This document shows positions 1-8,353 of a DNA stretch of 38,392 nucleotides, one piece after another. The position numbers and the translations under genes were made by a program. The number at the start of each line of letters is the position of its first letter. Position 1 is the stretch's first letter. The notes under the pieces were generated by a model. The model saw only the letters and a list, made by a program, of their open reading frames with translations. It did no database searches and was not told where the DNA came from. The stretch is from an uncultured Muribaculum sp. (lineage in GTDB: Bacteria; Bacteroidota; Bacteroidia; Bacteroidales; Muribaculaceae), in contig CAJUTE010000027.1 in the NCBI GenBank assembly GCA_910589555.1, positions 1 through 38,392 on the forward strand. Reading direction: 5' to 3'.

Positions 1-222
1 CGCACCTCGGCTATCGCCTCGTGGCGGAGCTTAAATTATTTTGCCGTTTCACGGCTATAAGTCCATGTTCAGAAAATATAAGCAATCCATTGTATAATTG
101 AAAGATATACTGATGGTCAATATTTTTACCGGATCAATAAAATTATTATCTTATTTTATCGGGATCAATATTAAATAATATAGGTTGACGTGAGGGTTCC
201 ATGTTGACTGATAAAATAACCT
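1..222. other. Left-edge non-coding stretch
   Basis: No gene can be supported here. The efflux pump gene ends just to the right, and the rest is AT-rich sequence with no convincing reading frame. The usual adaptor and outer-membrane partners of an RND pump are not visible in this stretch, so if they exist in this locus they lie beyond the edge or elsewhere. Confidence 0.5.
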
Positions 223-3200
223 CTAACTTTTCCGGATTCGTTTTTGGGGAGTGTGGTGAATGCGTTCGTGGATGTAGCGTAGGATAGTGAACAGAATGGG
301 TGTCAGGAACAGGAGCGCGAGTGTTCCGAAAAGCAGTCCTCCGACAGTTCCTACTCCGACAGATATGTTACCGTTGGCTCCTACACCGGTCGCAAACATA
401 AGGGGGAGCATTCCGAATATCATTGTTGCTGACGTCATGATGATGGGACGGAATCGAGCTTTAGCCGCTGATATCGCAGCTGCGATTAACCCCATTCCCT
501 CCTTTCGGCGTTCTGTTGCGTACTCTGTGAGCAGTATTGCCGTTTTGGCAAGTAATCCGATCAACATTATCAGTCCTATCTGCATGTATATATTGTTTTC
601 AAGTCCCCACCATCTTGCAAAAATGAAGCATCCAGCGAGTCCCATCGGGACAGCCGCGATAACCGCCAACGGCACGGTGAGACTTTCGTACAGGGCGCAA
701 AGGATGAGGTAGATGAATGCGATGCAGATGCTGAACACGATCACAGTGGTGTTGGTAGTGGAAGATTCTTCCCTTGACATTCCCCCGAATTCATATCCAA
801 ATCCGGCAGGAAGATGTTTTGCCGCCACTTCTTTTATGGCGTTTATCGCTTCGCCGGAGCTGTAGCCTTCGCCTTGTTCTCCGAATACTGATATCGAAGG
901 AAACAGGTTGAACCGTGATAGGCTTTCAGATCCGTAAACCCTGGTGAGAGATATGAAATGGTCGAGCGGCGCCATCTGTCCTGAAGCGGTTCTTACAAAC
1001 ATATTTTTCAATGATTCAGTGTCGAGCCTGTATTGAGGATGAGCTTGTATCATGACGCGATATAACTTGGTGAAGCGGTTCATATTGGACGAGTAGCTTC
1101 CCCCTACATATCCAGCGAGAGTTGAGAGGACATCGGCAGGCGATACATTCATCTGAAGACATTTGGCGGCGTTCACTTCCACGAGATACTGGGGGTATTT
1201 TGTGTCGAAAGTGGTGTAGGCGCGTGATATTTCAGGGCGTGCATTCAATGAATCGATGAAAGCGCGCGTGACGCTGAGCAGTTGGTCGGTGGTGGTTCCT
1301 GACCTGTCCTGCACATAGAGTTCAAATCCGCTTCCTGTGCCGTAGCCTGAAATCATAGGGGACTGTGACACGCGTATCTGTGCGGATGATATTGCCGATA
1401 CACGGCGGTATATTTCACGGATGACTGAATTTATGTCCTGTCCTTTTCCGTCTCGCTCGCTCCAGTCACGCAGCCTTATGCTGAATGATCCTGCCGATGC
1501 CGACTGGTCATGCCGGGCGTTTTTGCCGGTGACACGTGAGTATATGTATATTTCAGGGATGGTTTTTATGGCTTCTTCCACTTGGTCCATGGCGGCTTCT
1601 GTCTGAGCAAGATTGCTGCCGGGAGCTACCTGTATGTTCAGGCTCAGTGTTCCCATGTCTTCCTGAGGGATGAGTCCGGTCTTGGTGGTAGATATGAGCC
1701 ATGTCAATCCGATGACTGACAAGAGAAGCAGAGCCGCGACTATCCAGCGGTTTTTAAAGAGGAACATGACACCGTTTTTATATTGCCCGGTGACGGCTGA
1801 AAAGGATCGGTCAAATGCGTAATGGAATCTTTTGAGGACAGATGATTGCGCGGCAGCGTGGTTGGCGGGACGCATGAGTATCGCACTCAAAGCGGGACAT
1901 AGAGTCATGGCATTGAGCAGTGATATTCCTACCGCCACAGCCATCGTGAGTCCGAATTGCCGATAGAATGTGCCGGCGGTACCACCCATGAAACATACGG
2001 GAATGAAGACCGCCATGAATACGATGGTGGTGGTTATGAGTGCCGCCGACAGTCCTCCCATCGCTGACACGGTGGCTGTATAGGGGCTTGTTTCTCCGTC
2101 CTCGAACTTAGCCTGCACGGCTTCCACCACTACTACGGAGTCATCGACCACCGTGCCTATGACAAGGACTATGGCAAACAGTGTGAGCATATTGAGGGTG
2201 AACCCTATGGCATAGATGAATGCGAATGTGCCTGTGAGTGATACGATTATTGAAATTGCCGGGATTATAGTCGCCCGGAAGTCATGAAGAAACAAATATA
2301 CCACCAGGACGACCAATATCAAAGCAATGACGAGAGTCTCGATTACTTTAGCTATTGATGCGTCTAAAAAATCTTTTGTGCTTGATATGTCGGTCAATAT
2401 CATTCCGGCGGGGAGTCTTTCCCTGAGCAGGTCGAGGGTTTTGTCGATTTCCTTGATGACTTCGTTGGCATTTGAGCCGGCAGTCTGGGCTATCATTGCA
2501 TTTGCTCCGGGGTGTCCGCTTGTCTCGCTGATCATAGCGTAGTTTACTGCTCCCAGCTCGACTTCTGCAATGTCTTTCAGTCGCAGGATGCTTCCATCGG
2601 GAAGCGCTCTTACAACGAGATTCTCATATTCGGTTTCATCTTCATATCGTCCTCGGTATTTCAGAACGTATTGGAACGTGTTTTCTGACTCAGCTCCGAG
2701 AGTGCCTGTAGGTGATTCGATATTCTGTTGGGCGAGCACAGTTTCGATATCAGCAGGAATTAATCCGTATTGAGACATTTTAGCAGGGTCGAGCCATATT
2801 CTCATGGCGTATTCGGCGCTGAATATGTTGACTTCGCCTACGCCTGAAATTCTTGAAATCTGCGGCTCGATGTTTATTTTCATGTAGTTGGTGAGAAACT
2901 TGGAATCATAGGTGTCATCGGGGCTATACAGCGTGATTGATTTCAGTGTGCTGTTCTGGCGTTTTCTGACAGTGACGCCGCTTTTTGTGACTTCGGCAGG
3001 GAGCAGTCCTTGAGCTGATGCCACTCGGTTCTGGACGTTGACTACCGCCATATCGGCATCGGTTCCTTGCTTGAAGTATATAGTGATAGATGAGGTGCCG
3101 GTGTTGGTGGCTGTTGAGGTCATGTACATCATATCCTCGACTCCGTTCAGGGATTCTTCAAGAGGTACAATCACGCTTTTCATCACGGTTTCGGCATTTG

Positions 3201-3357
3201 CTCCGGTGTAGGATGCTTGTACTCTGACTGTGGGAGGCGCGATGTTGGGAAATTGTTCGATTGGCAGCTGTGTGAGTCCGATCACACCGAGGATAACAAT
3301 TAGCACAGATATGACTCCTGATAGGATAGGGCGGTCGATGAATGTCTTTACTGTCAT
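223..3357 (-). CDS. RND-family multidrug efflux permease (AcrB/MexB type, HAE1)
   Basis: Inner-membrane proton-driven pump subunit of a tripartite efflux system that exports drugs, bile salts or other hydrophobic compounds. The 1044-residue length is typical of the family. The N-terminus (cytoplasmic tail then TM1, ending in QLPIEQFP) is the classic HAE1 start, and TM4 carries the proton-relay pair D405-D406 in GTVVDDSVVVVEAV. Two large periplasmic loops and a second TM block near residues 540 and 870-1030 fit the duplicated RND fold. No membrane-fusion or TolC-like gene is next to it: upstream is the divergent sensor kinase gene, downstream 222 bp to the edge. It therefore looks like a lone permease that borrows partners. 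The divergent two-component system may control it; that is inference. Confidence 0.93.
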   Translation of the reverse strand: MTVKTFIDRPILSGVISVLIVILGVIGLTQLPIEQFPNIAPPTVRVQASYTGANAETVMKSVIVPLEESLNGVEDMMYMTSTATNTGTSSITIYFKQGTDADMAVVNVQNRVASAQGLLPAEVTKSGVTVRKRQNSTLKSITLYSPDDTYDSKFLTNYMKINIEPQISRISGVGEVNIFSAEYAMRIWLDPAKMSQYGLIPADIETVLAQQNIESPTGTLGAESENTFQYVLKYRGRYEDETEYENLVVRALPDGSILRLKDIAEVELGAVNYAMISETSGHPGANAMIAQTAGSNANEVIKEIDKTLDLLRERLPAGMILTDISSTKDFLDASIAKVIETLVIALILVVLVVYLFLHDFRATIIPAISIIVSLTGTFAFIYAIGFTLNMLTLFAIVLVIGTVVDDSVVVVEAVQAKFEDGETSPYTATVSAMGGLSAALITTTIVFMAVFIPVCFMGGTAGTFYRQFGLTMAVAVGISLLNAMTLCPALSAILMRPANHAAAQSSVLKRFHYAFDRSFSAVTGQYKNGVMFLFKNRWIVAALLLLSVIGLTWLISTTKTGLIPQEDMGTLSLNIQVAPGSNLAQTEAAMDQVEEAIKTIPEIYIYSRVTGKNARHDQSASAGSFSIRLRDWSERDGKGQDINSVIREIYRRVSAISSAQIRVSQSPMISGYGTGSGFELYVQDRSGTTTDQLLSVTRAFIDSLNARPEISRAYTTFDTKYPQYLVEVNAAKCLQMNVSPADVLSTLAGYVGGSYSSNMNRFTKLYRVMIQAHPQYRLDTESLKNMFVRTASGQMAPLDHFISLTRVYGSESLSRFNLFPSISVFGEQGEGYSSGEAINAIKEVAAKHLPAGFGYEFGGMSREESSTTNTTVIVFSICIAFIYLILCALYESLTVPLAVIAAVPMGLAGCFIFARWWGLENNIYMQIGLIMLIGLLAKTAILLTEYATERRKEGMGLIAAAISAAKARFRPIIMTSATMIFGMLPLMFATGVGANGNISVGVGTVGGLLFGTLALLFLTPILFTILRYIHERIHHTPQKRIRKS

Positions 3358-3379
3358 TTTTCCGGGTTTATTTTTGTGG

Positions 3380-3387
3380 CAAAATTA
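3380..3387 (-). promoter_or_regulatory. Candidate -7 box of the RND pump gene
   Basis: On the minus strand this reads TAATTTTG, matching the Bacteroidota -7 consensus TAnnTTTG, 22 bp upstream of the pump start codon. No clear -33 TTTG is seen at the expected spacing. The 273-bp gap to the divergent kinase gene holds the promoters of both genes; no operator could be recognised. Confidence 0.5.
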
Positions 3388-3630
3388 GGTGATTAAGTTT
3401 TAAAGGTGGAAAGGTGAAATGACCAACAGCCATGGATTGGTGGCAAAAATATATTTTTCCTGTCAAGACTGCGGGTAGTGATTGGATTAAACTTTTTGGG
3501 GTGGAAGGAGTCTTATTATTGTGTTTTGGCGAACTGCGTTGAGATGATGGTGAATGGCGCCGTCGGGTGTGGGGCAGTTAGGTTTAAATCAATTAAATTT
3601 GCGATGCGATTTTTGGATTAAGGATTTTGT

Positions 3631-4644
3631 ATGAAGAATGTTTCATTATATATAGATGCGGTTTTCTGCCTGGTGGTGTTGCCTGTGATGGTGATGATTT
3701 TTCCGGTGGAACGATGGCTGCATAATTTCCCATGGTATGTGATTACGGTGGGAGTGTGGCTTTACGCACTGTATTTTCTAAACCGATTTCTTACGGTTCC
3801 GCTCCTTTATGGTAACGGCTCTCGCCGGTGGAGGGGGTGTGTTCTGATTGTGCTGTCGTTGATTCTGACGTATGCTTTGTCGCAAATAAACCTGTATAAT
3901 CCCAAGCCTAATGTTCATGACGCCGGCATAGTGAGAATTCTTCCGTCAATCCAGCAGTATCAGCAGGCTGTGTGGTCGCTTTTCATGATTGTGGAGGCGT
4001 TCAGTTTTGCCGTGGGGCTTCTGACGCAGGTTAATTTGCAGAAATCGCGACGCCGTGCCGTAGAGGCGGAACGTGACCGTGCCGAGATAGAGCTTTATAA
4101 GGCTCAGATCAAACCGCACTTCATGTTTAATACGTTGAATTCGCTTTATGGCTTGTTCCTGACGCATAATGACAGGGCGCTTGAGTCGCTTGAGAAATAC
4201 ATATCGATGCTTCGTTATATCCACACCACTTCGCTTCATGATTTTGTGGCACTGTCGGAAGAGGTGAATTATATACGTGAATACGTGGCATTGCAGTCGT
4301 TGCGCCTTACGGGGATGACTACAGTGAAAACGAGCATTCATGTTGAGGATGACAGGCTTATGGTGCCCCCGATGATATTGGTGACATTTGTGGAGAATTG
4401 TTTCAAGCACGGTGTGTCGCCGGTGGAGGAAAGCGATATCGTTATTTTGCTGAAAGAGAGTGGCGGGAGTCTTGAATTTTCAACCGACAACCGGATTTTC
4501 CCGGTGAAGCGTATAGGTGAGCATATAGGCATTGATAATTGCCGGAAGCGTCTTGAACTTCTTTATCCGGGCAATCATAATCTTGAGATTGATAGCGACG
4601 GAATGTTTTATCACGTGAAATTGAGCATAAACTTATCGATATGA
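3631..4644 (+). CDS. LytS/YehU-type sensor histidine kinase
   Basis: Membrane sensor kinase of the His_kinase (PF06580) plus HATPase type. Residues 1-135 contain about four hydrophobic segments (roughly 8-26, 35-60, 70-88, 112-132) with no extracytoplasmic sensor domain. A short basic coiled region leads to the phospho-acceptor motif QIKPHFMFNTLN with H163. The ATPase N-box appears as FVENCFKHG, and a G-rich GIDNCRKRL segment follows. The stop codon overlaps the start of the response regulator gene (ATGA), so the two are translationally coupled. The ligand is unknown; the divergent efflux pump suggests an envelope or drug stress signal, but the sequence does not prove it. Confidence 0.9.
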   Translation: MKNVSLYIDAVFCLVVLPVMVMIFPVERWLHNFPWYVITVGVWLYALYFLNRFLTVPLLYGNGSRRWRGCVLIVLSLILTYALSQINLYNPKPNVHDAGIVRILPSIQQYQQAVWSLFMIVEAFSFAVGLLTQVNLQKSRRRAVEAERDRAEIELYKAQIKPHFMFNTLNSLYGLFLTHNDRALESLEKYISMLRYIHTTSLHDFVALSEEVNYIREYVALQSLRLTGMTTVKTSIHVEDDRLMVPPMILVTFVENCFKHGVSPVEESDIVILLKESGGSLEFSTDNRIFPVKRIGEHIGIDNCRKRLELLYPGNHNLEIDSDGMFYHVKLSINLSI

Positions 4645-5342
4645 TTAAATGTGTGGCAATAGATGACGAGCCGATTGCATTGAGCATAATCCGGGAGTAT
4701 TGCAGGCGATATGGCGATGTGGAATTGCAGTGTTTTACATCGCCGGTTGCCGGGATGGAGTGTGTGGTTTCAAGCCGTCCTGACATTGTGTTTCTCGACA
4801 TAGAGATGAATTCCCATAATGGCGTGGCACTCGCCAAGGATGTGCCTGCCGGGACGTGTCTTATCTTCACTACCGCCTATGCGAGCTATGCTCTTGACGG
4901 CTTTAATGCTGATGCTGTGGATTTTCTTCATAAGCCCATTTTTTATGAGCGTTTTGAGCAGGCAATGGCGAAGGCGAAAAAGTATATGCAGCTTAGTGGA
5001 GGTGATGACGCGGAGAGCAGTATCACTCTTAAAGCCGGTCATAAGAATGTGGTGGTGAACCTTAAGGATGTGATCGCTATAGAGGCTATGGATAATTATG
5101 TGAAGATCTACCGGAGGGGATTGCCCATGGTGGTGAGCCAGATCACGATGAAGGAGATGGAAGAACTGCTGCCTGGGGAGTCGTTTATGCGCGTTCACAG
5201 GTCATTTATCGTGGCTGTCGGGGCGATAGAGCGTTTTTCCAACCGGAAGATATATATGCGTAATTTTGCGGCTCCCATTCCGGTGGGGCGTAAATATATA
5301 GAGGTGTTCAATAATCTGAACAGTATTTTTCAACCAAAATAA
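4641..5342 (+). CDS. LytTR-family response regulator
   Basis: Cytoplasmic DNA-binding partner of the preceding kinase. The receiver domain spans about residues 1-120, with acidic pocket D8-D9, phospho-acceptor D53 in FLDIEMN, T77/T78 and K98 in FLHKP. The C-terminal LytTR domain (about 130-230) shows the expected pattern: IAIEAMDNYVKIY, then FMRVHRSFIV and PVGRKY. At 233 residues it has the normal AlgR/LytR length. It overlaps the kinase by 4 nt and is followed 12 nt later by a PepSY-like gene, so all three are probably one transcript. Confidence 0.92.
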   Translation: MIKCVAIDDEPIALSIIREYCRRYGDVELQCFTSPVAGMECVVSSRPDIVFLDIEMNSHNGVALAKDVPAGTCLIFTTAYASYALDGFNADAVDFLHKPIFYERFEQAMAKAKKYMQLSGGDDAESSITLKAGHKNVVVNLKDVIAIEAMDNYVKIYRRGLPMVVSQITMKEMEELLPGESFMRVHRSFIVAVGAIERFSNRKIYMRNFAAPIPVGRKYIEVFNNLNSIFQPK

Positions 5343-5354
5343 TAATTAAAGAAT

Positions 5355-5819
5355 ATGAGAAAAATTTTTGTAACTATGATGCTGGCAGCTGCCGTGTCGG
5401 TGTTTGCCGGAGTAAAGGTGTCGCAATCGGCTCTTCCCAAGGGCTCAGTTGAGTTTATCGCGAAGTATTTTCCTGATGAGCAGATAAAGGAGATTGAGAA
5501 GGAGGCTGGTCGCCGTGGCGATGTTTATGAAGTGGAGTTTTTGAGCGGCGCTGAAGTAGAATTTACCTCCGACGGAAATTGGAAAGAGGTTAAAGCATCT
5601 AAGGGTAAGGCAGTGCCTGCTGGTATTGTGCCTGCCGGAATCGTGAAGTATGTAGATGATAATTTCAAGGGACAGAGCATAGTTGAGATTTCTCGAAAGA
5701 GGGGTGGATATGAGGTGGAACTGTCGAATGACAGCAAGCTCATGCTGACAGAAAAAGGCACCGTTATGCCTTCACGCGGTGACCGTGGGATGCCGATTCC
5801 TCGCAAGGGTCAGCGTTGA
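5355..5819 (+). CDS. Exported PepSY-like (PF11396-type) protein
   Basis: Small exported protein with a Sec signal peptide (MRKIFVTMMLAAAVSVFAG). Two tandem beta-alpha repeats follow: the first around residues 30-75 (PKGSVEFIAKYFPDEQIKEIE ... YEVEF), the second around 90-140 (IVKYVDDNFKGQSIVEI ... YEVELSNDSKLML). This pattern matches the periplasmic PepSY-like family common in Bacteroidota. Such proteins often sit next to two-component systems and are thought to modulate or report on envelope state; the exact role is unknown. It lies 12 nt after the regulator gene and ends before a strong hairpin terminator. Confidence 0.82.
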   Translation: MRKIFVTMMLAAAVSVFAGVKVSQSALPKGSVEFIAKYFPDEQIKEIEKEAGRRGDVYEVEFLSGAEVEFTSDGNWKEVKASKGKAVPAGIVPAGIVKYVDDNFKGQSIVEISRKRGGYEVELSNDSKLMLTEKGTVMPSRGDRGMPIPRKGQR

Positions 5820-5895
5820 CAACCTCTAAATTAGCTTCTGAAGCCATTCCGGCTATGTATAAAAAGGCTTGAGAGTGGCTTGTCGGTACATAAAA

Positions 5896-5933
5896 AAATG
5901 CCCAACTTCTATCGTGCAAGAGGTTGGGCATTT
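5896..5933. terminator. Bidirectional hairpin terminator between convergent genes
   Basis: The arm AAATGCCCAAC pairs perfectly with GTTGGGCATTT, and four more base pairs extend the stem inward. The stem is flanked by A-rich sequence on the left and T-rich sequence on the right, so it can stop transcripts from both the PepSY-like gene and the convergent HD gene. A closely related hairpin in the opposite orientation lies at 30602-30637. Confidence 0.85.
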
Positions 5934-5944
5934 ATGATTACGGT

Positions 5945-6589
5945 TTAGCGGAACCGGCGGGATGGGGGATTGGTTAATGACTCATATTGAATGTTGAACT
6001 TATTCAGTAAAAGCGGTTCGTTCGTTATGATCTCGCGTAAAGCGTTGAGACGCACAACATTGGGGCTGTTGTCAAACCACAGCCGCAGATAGCCGCCTTC
6101 GGCATATTTTTCGTGGAGATGTTTGAGAGTTCGTAGCCAATGACCTTCTTTGTCCAGTTCGGGATAGTTGGCGAGCCCGTATTGCACCGTCCGCAGAATG
6201 ATTGTGTCAGGGTCGATGAAGCGGTCGGCCTCGGCTACGATTTTGCCATAAATGCTTCTCGGCTCATGGTCAGATGACGCGCGGTGGTCTTCGCATGCCT
6301 GAGCCATGACCTCGATTTGCTCCTCACGGAACCAGTGGCGCAGCCGCATATCTTCGCGTACAATCTTGCCCGACACAAGGTGATGACTCTTGCGGTCGGC
6401 CGTTAATCCGGTGTCGTGATAAGCCGCTATCGTATAGGCCATATCCATGTTCACATCAAGGTCGGTCGCGATTGTCTTGCTCTGCTCGATGACCATCTCA
6501 ACATGATTTCGTTGATGTGCCGCATCGAAACTGTCGTATAACGGCAGGATATCAGTTTCGATATAGTTTTTGAGTGATTGGGTAATCAT
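5945..6589 (-). CDS. HD-domain phosphohydrolase
   Basis: Cytoplasmic HD-superfamily protein, a metal-dependent phosphohydrolase acting on an unknown nucleotide or phosphoester. Metal ligands are visible in order: H29 (HQRNHVEMV), H58-D59 (AAYHDTG), H69/H70, H102 (EDHRAS) and D122 (AEADRF). The C-terminal part (about 150-200) is a helical extension. It starts 1 nt after the stop of the lipoprotein gene, so it is the third gene of a minus-strand operon headed by the macro-like gene. An HD hydrolase beside an ADP-ribose-type macro fold suggests nucleotide or metabolite housekeeping, but no substrate can be named. Confidence 0.85.
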   Translation of the reverse strand: MITQSLKNYIETDILPLYDSFDAAHQRNHVEMVIEQSKTIATDLDVNMDMAYTIAAYHDTGLTADRKSHHLVSGKIVREDMRLRHWFREEQIEVMAQACEDHRASSDHEPRSIYGKIVAEADRFIDPDTIILRTVQYGLANYPELDKEGHWLRTLKHLHEKYAEGGYLRLWFDNSPNVVRLNALREIITNEPLLLNKFNIQYESLTNPPSRRFR

Positions 6590-6590
6590 G

Positions 6591-7367
6591 CTATTTTACT
6601 TTTAGCCGGAGCCAGTCGGTGCCGATGCTTCCTTCCTCCGAAGGATCGGAGATGTTGAAACTTAACGACTCTCCGTCGTCTATAATTTCAAAGTTCCAGA
6701 CTATTGGGGATTCAAATCCTTCAGGCAGGCATTTAACTTGGACAATGTCGTAGTTTATTGAATAGGTTCCGTTGACAGTGACCGGATTTGCAAACGCTTG
6801 GTAGAAGTCGGAGGTGCACTGACACGTTTCGGTTTTGTCAAATTTGATTGTGACGTTTGTTGCCAATCCGCCTCCTTTGCCGGATCCGGTGTAGGTCCTT
6901 CCTCCGATCGGATTTGCCGTCTCATAGTCAGTTTTTGCTCCGCGAATGAAAGAGTAGGTGGTGCCTTGTGGCAGATACTCCCATGTCGATTCGGTGAAAG
7001 TCAGGTGTGCCGTATCGCCGGCGAAAGTGATTTTTCCGGCGATTGGTTGACCGGCGACGTCTGTAGCAGTGAATGTCAGAACTCCATCCGACACTTTGCC
7101 AATGCCGTCGTCAATCTCTGTCAGCCTGAACAAGCTGATTTTTACACTTGTGCTGCTGCTTATTTCCAGGGTTGAACCATCGTTGAGGTCAGTATATGTC
7201 CCAATCATATTTTGAGGCATATTGCCTGTTGTGGCGGCATAGGACTGGACCGAGTCAGAGGTGGCTGCGACGCCGGAATGGGTGCTCGTGTCGGTGGCTT
7301 TATGTCCGGTGCATGAAGCGATAAGAAGGCATGCTGCTCCTGCTGATAACAATGCTGTCGTTTTCAT
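6591..7367 (-). CDS. Lipoprotein of unknown function
   Basis: Predicted envelope lipoprotein. The signal peptide ends in the lipobox LIASC, followed by a Ser/Thr-rich linker to about residue 50. The mature part is beta-rich with two similar halves: each opens with a GTYTDLNDGSTLEI- or GRTYTGSGKGG-like strand and ends near an RLT or RLKV segment. This looks like a lipocalin- or NlpE-like small barrel duplicated, but I do not recognise the family. It sits 3 nt after the macro-like gene and 1 nt before the HD gene, so the three are co-transcribed. Confidence 0.8.
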   Translation of the reverse strand: MKTTALLSAGAACLLIASCTGHKATDTSTHSGVAATSDSVQSYAATTGNMPQNMIGTYTDLNDGSTLEISSSTSVKISLFRLTEIDDGIGKVSDGVLTFTATDVAGQPIAGKITFAGDTAHLTFTESTWEYLPQGTTYSFIRGAKTDYETANPIGGRTYTGSGKGGGLATNVTIKFDKTETCQCTSDFYQAFANPVTVNGTYSINYDIVQVKCLPEGFESPIVWNFEIIDDGESLSFNISDPSEEGSIGTDWLRLKVK

Positions 7368-7370
7368 AAA

Positions 7371-7775
7371 TCACCGGTTTTTGCGGTTGCGCTCAATGAT
7401 GTCGGCGAATGACTTTGGGAGACGGACGTTGTAAAGGTCGTAAGCCTCATCGAATAATGGCGCTATTTCCTCATCGGTGAATCCGGCAATGCCGCATCCT
7501 ATTCTTGTGACGTAGAAAGTGTTCTGGTCCCACTCACGTGCCAGATCGATGAAATCGTCGACATAGGGTTTTATGGTCTCAACGCCGCCTTGCATTGTCG
7601 GTATGGCGTAGGATTGCCCCTGTATGCCAACGCCTTGACCCCATACGGCGCCAAACTTATCATAGGCGACACGTGCGGCGCCGCCCATGTGCATCCCTTC
7701 CGGATTGCTGCCGAACACAAAAATGTCGTCCGGCTCCAAGTGAGTTATATTCTCAGGTGTATATTTCTTGCTCAT
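7371..7775 (-). CDS. Macro-like (A1S_2505-type phage protein) domain protein
   Basis: Small cytoplasmic protein of about 134 residues, with the hallmark segments FVFGSNPEGMHMGGAAR, then GQGVGIQGQSYAIPT, and later FYVTRIGCGIAGF. These match the A1S_2505-type family, which is distantly macro/ADP-ribose-binding-like and common in phages and bacteria; the biochemical role is not settled. An in-frame TTG two codons upstream could also start translation, but the ATG at 7775 is more likely. It leads a three-gene operon with the lipoprotein and HD genes. The window's right end holds further ADP-ribose-related genes. Confidence 0.78.
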   Translation of the reverse strand: MSKKYTPENITHLEPDDIFVFGSNPEGMHMGGAARVAYDKFGAVWGQGVGIQGQSYAIPTMQGGVETIKPYVDDFIDLAREWDQNTFYVTRIGCGIAGFTDEEIAPLFDEAYDLYNVRLPKSFADIIERNRKNR

Positions 7776-7816
7776 AGTCAAAAATATTTGAATAACGGAT
7801 ATTGGCTATCATAATG

Positions 7817-7824
7817 CAAAATTA
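7817..7824 (-). promoter_or_regulatory. Candidate -7 box for the macro-like/lipoprotein/HD operon
   Basis: On the minus strand this reads TAATTTTG, matching TAnnTTTG, 42 bp upstream of the operon's first start codon. The -33 element is weak. Confidence 0.5.
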
Positions 7825-7881
7825 GCAAAAACTCACGATTAACCGAGTTTGCATACACCACGTAATATGGTAAAAAGAAAA

Positions 7882-7909
7882 AGCAGCTACGAGAGGATTC
7901 GTAACTGCT
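7882..7909 (-). terminator. Intrinsic terminator behind the left tRNA copy
   Basis: On the minus strand AGCAGTTACGA pairs with TCGTAGCTGCT around a 6-nt loop (one G-U pair), followed by TTTTCTTTTT. It lies 15 nt beyond the 3' end of the tRNA copy. It is probably the original terminator of the chromosomal tRNA gene, since the island should have displaced it from the intact copy. Confidence 0.8.
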
Positions 7910-7922
7910 TGGTTTTTAAGAG

Positions 7923-7976
7923 GTGGTCCCACTTGGGCTTGAACCAAGGACTCCCTGATTATGAGTCAGGTGCTCT
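7923..7976. repeat. Left direct repeat (att site) of the genomic island
   Basis: This 54-nt segment is identical to 17310-17363. It covers the 3' half of the tRNA-Met gene: acceptor 3' strand, T arm, variable region, anticodon arm and the D-stem 3' strand. Identical tRNA-derived repeats at both ends, with an integrase beside one of them, are the signature of site-specific integration. Confidence 0.82.
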
Positions 7977-8039
7977 CTACGGCATCTAAAAGATTCGCTT
8001 CGCTCATCTTTCCGATGCAACCAACTGAGCTATAAGACC
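7924..8039 (-). pseudogene. tRNA-Met(CAU)-like gene with a 42-nt hairpin insertion in the D-loop
   Basis: Relative to the intact tRNA at 17311-17384, every arm is present. The anticodon arm, T arm and 3' acceptor strand are identical. The 5' acceptor strand has two changes (GGTCTTA instead of GGTCCCA) that convert two G-C pairs to G-U. The D-loop is interrupted after GGTT by 42 nt (7977-8018). The insert folds on itself: GCATC/GATGC outer stem, AAAGAT/ATCTTT inner stem, 11-nt loop. It may be a dead copy carried in by the island's attachment site, or a tRNA with an enlarged D arm; a dead copy is more likely. A terminator follows. Confidence 0.75.
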
Positions 8040-8040
8040 T

Positions 8041-8353
8041 TTTGAAATCTTGCAGTTAGGGTTTATGTCAGATGCAAGAAACTCGGTTAAAACATTTGAG
8101 AAAACACCCTCATGCTTTCGGAGTTAATATTGCGGTTAATGTTCTCGTTATGTAAAGGTAGCTATTTTTATTGAGCTGTGCAAGTAAAATCAAACGAAGT
8201 GTATATATAACGTGCTTTATTTCAGATGTTTCAATTTATGTAAGCTTTTGCGGTAGTTTATTGTACGGATTCTATTGTAAAGTGGAAATCTCAATAGACG
8301 GTACATTTTATGAATCCACCCTATATAACTGAAAAATCTTGAAAAATGTATTC
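8041..8353. other. AT-rich spacer inside the left island end
   Basis: No gene is supported. A nested inverted repeat is present: TGTAC (8262-8266) with GTACA (8301-8305), enclosing CTATTG (8272-8277) with CAATAG (8292-8297). It lies just beyond the stop of the minus-strand lipoprotein gene and could be a weak terminator, or a recombinase accessory site at this end of the element. Confidence 0.4.

Noticed and set aside
7977..8018. Group I or self-splicing intron in the left tRNA copy
   Set aside because: At 42 nt it is far too short for any self-splicing intron and it sits in the D-loop rather than the anticodon loop; it is a simple hairpin insertion.
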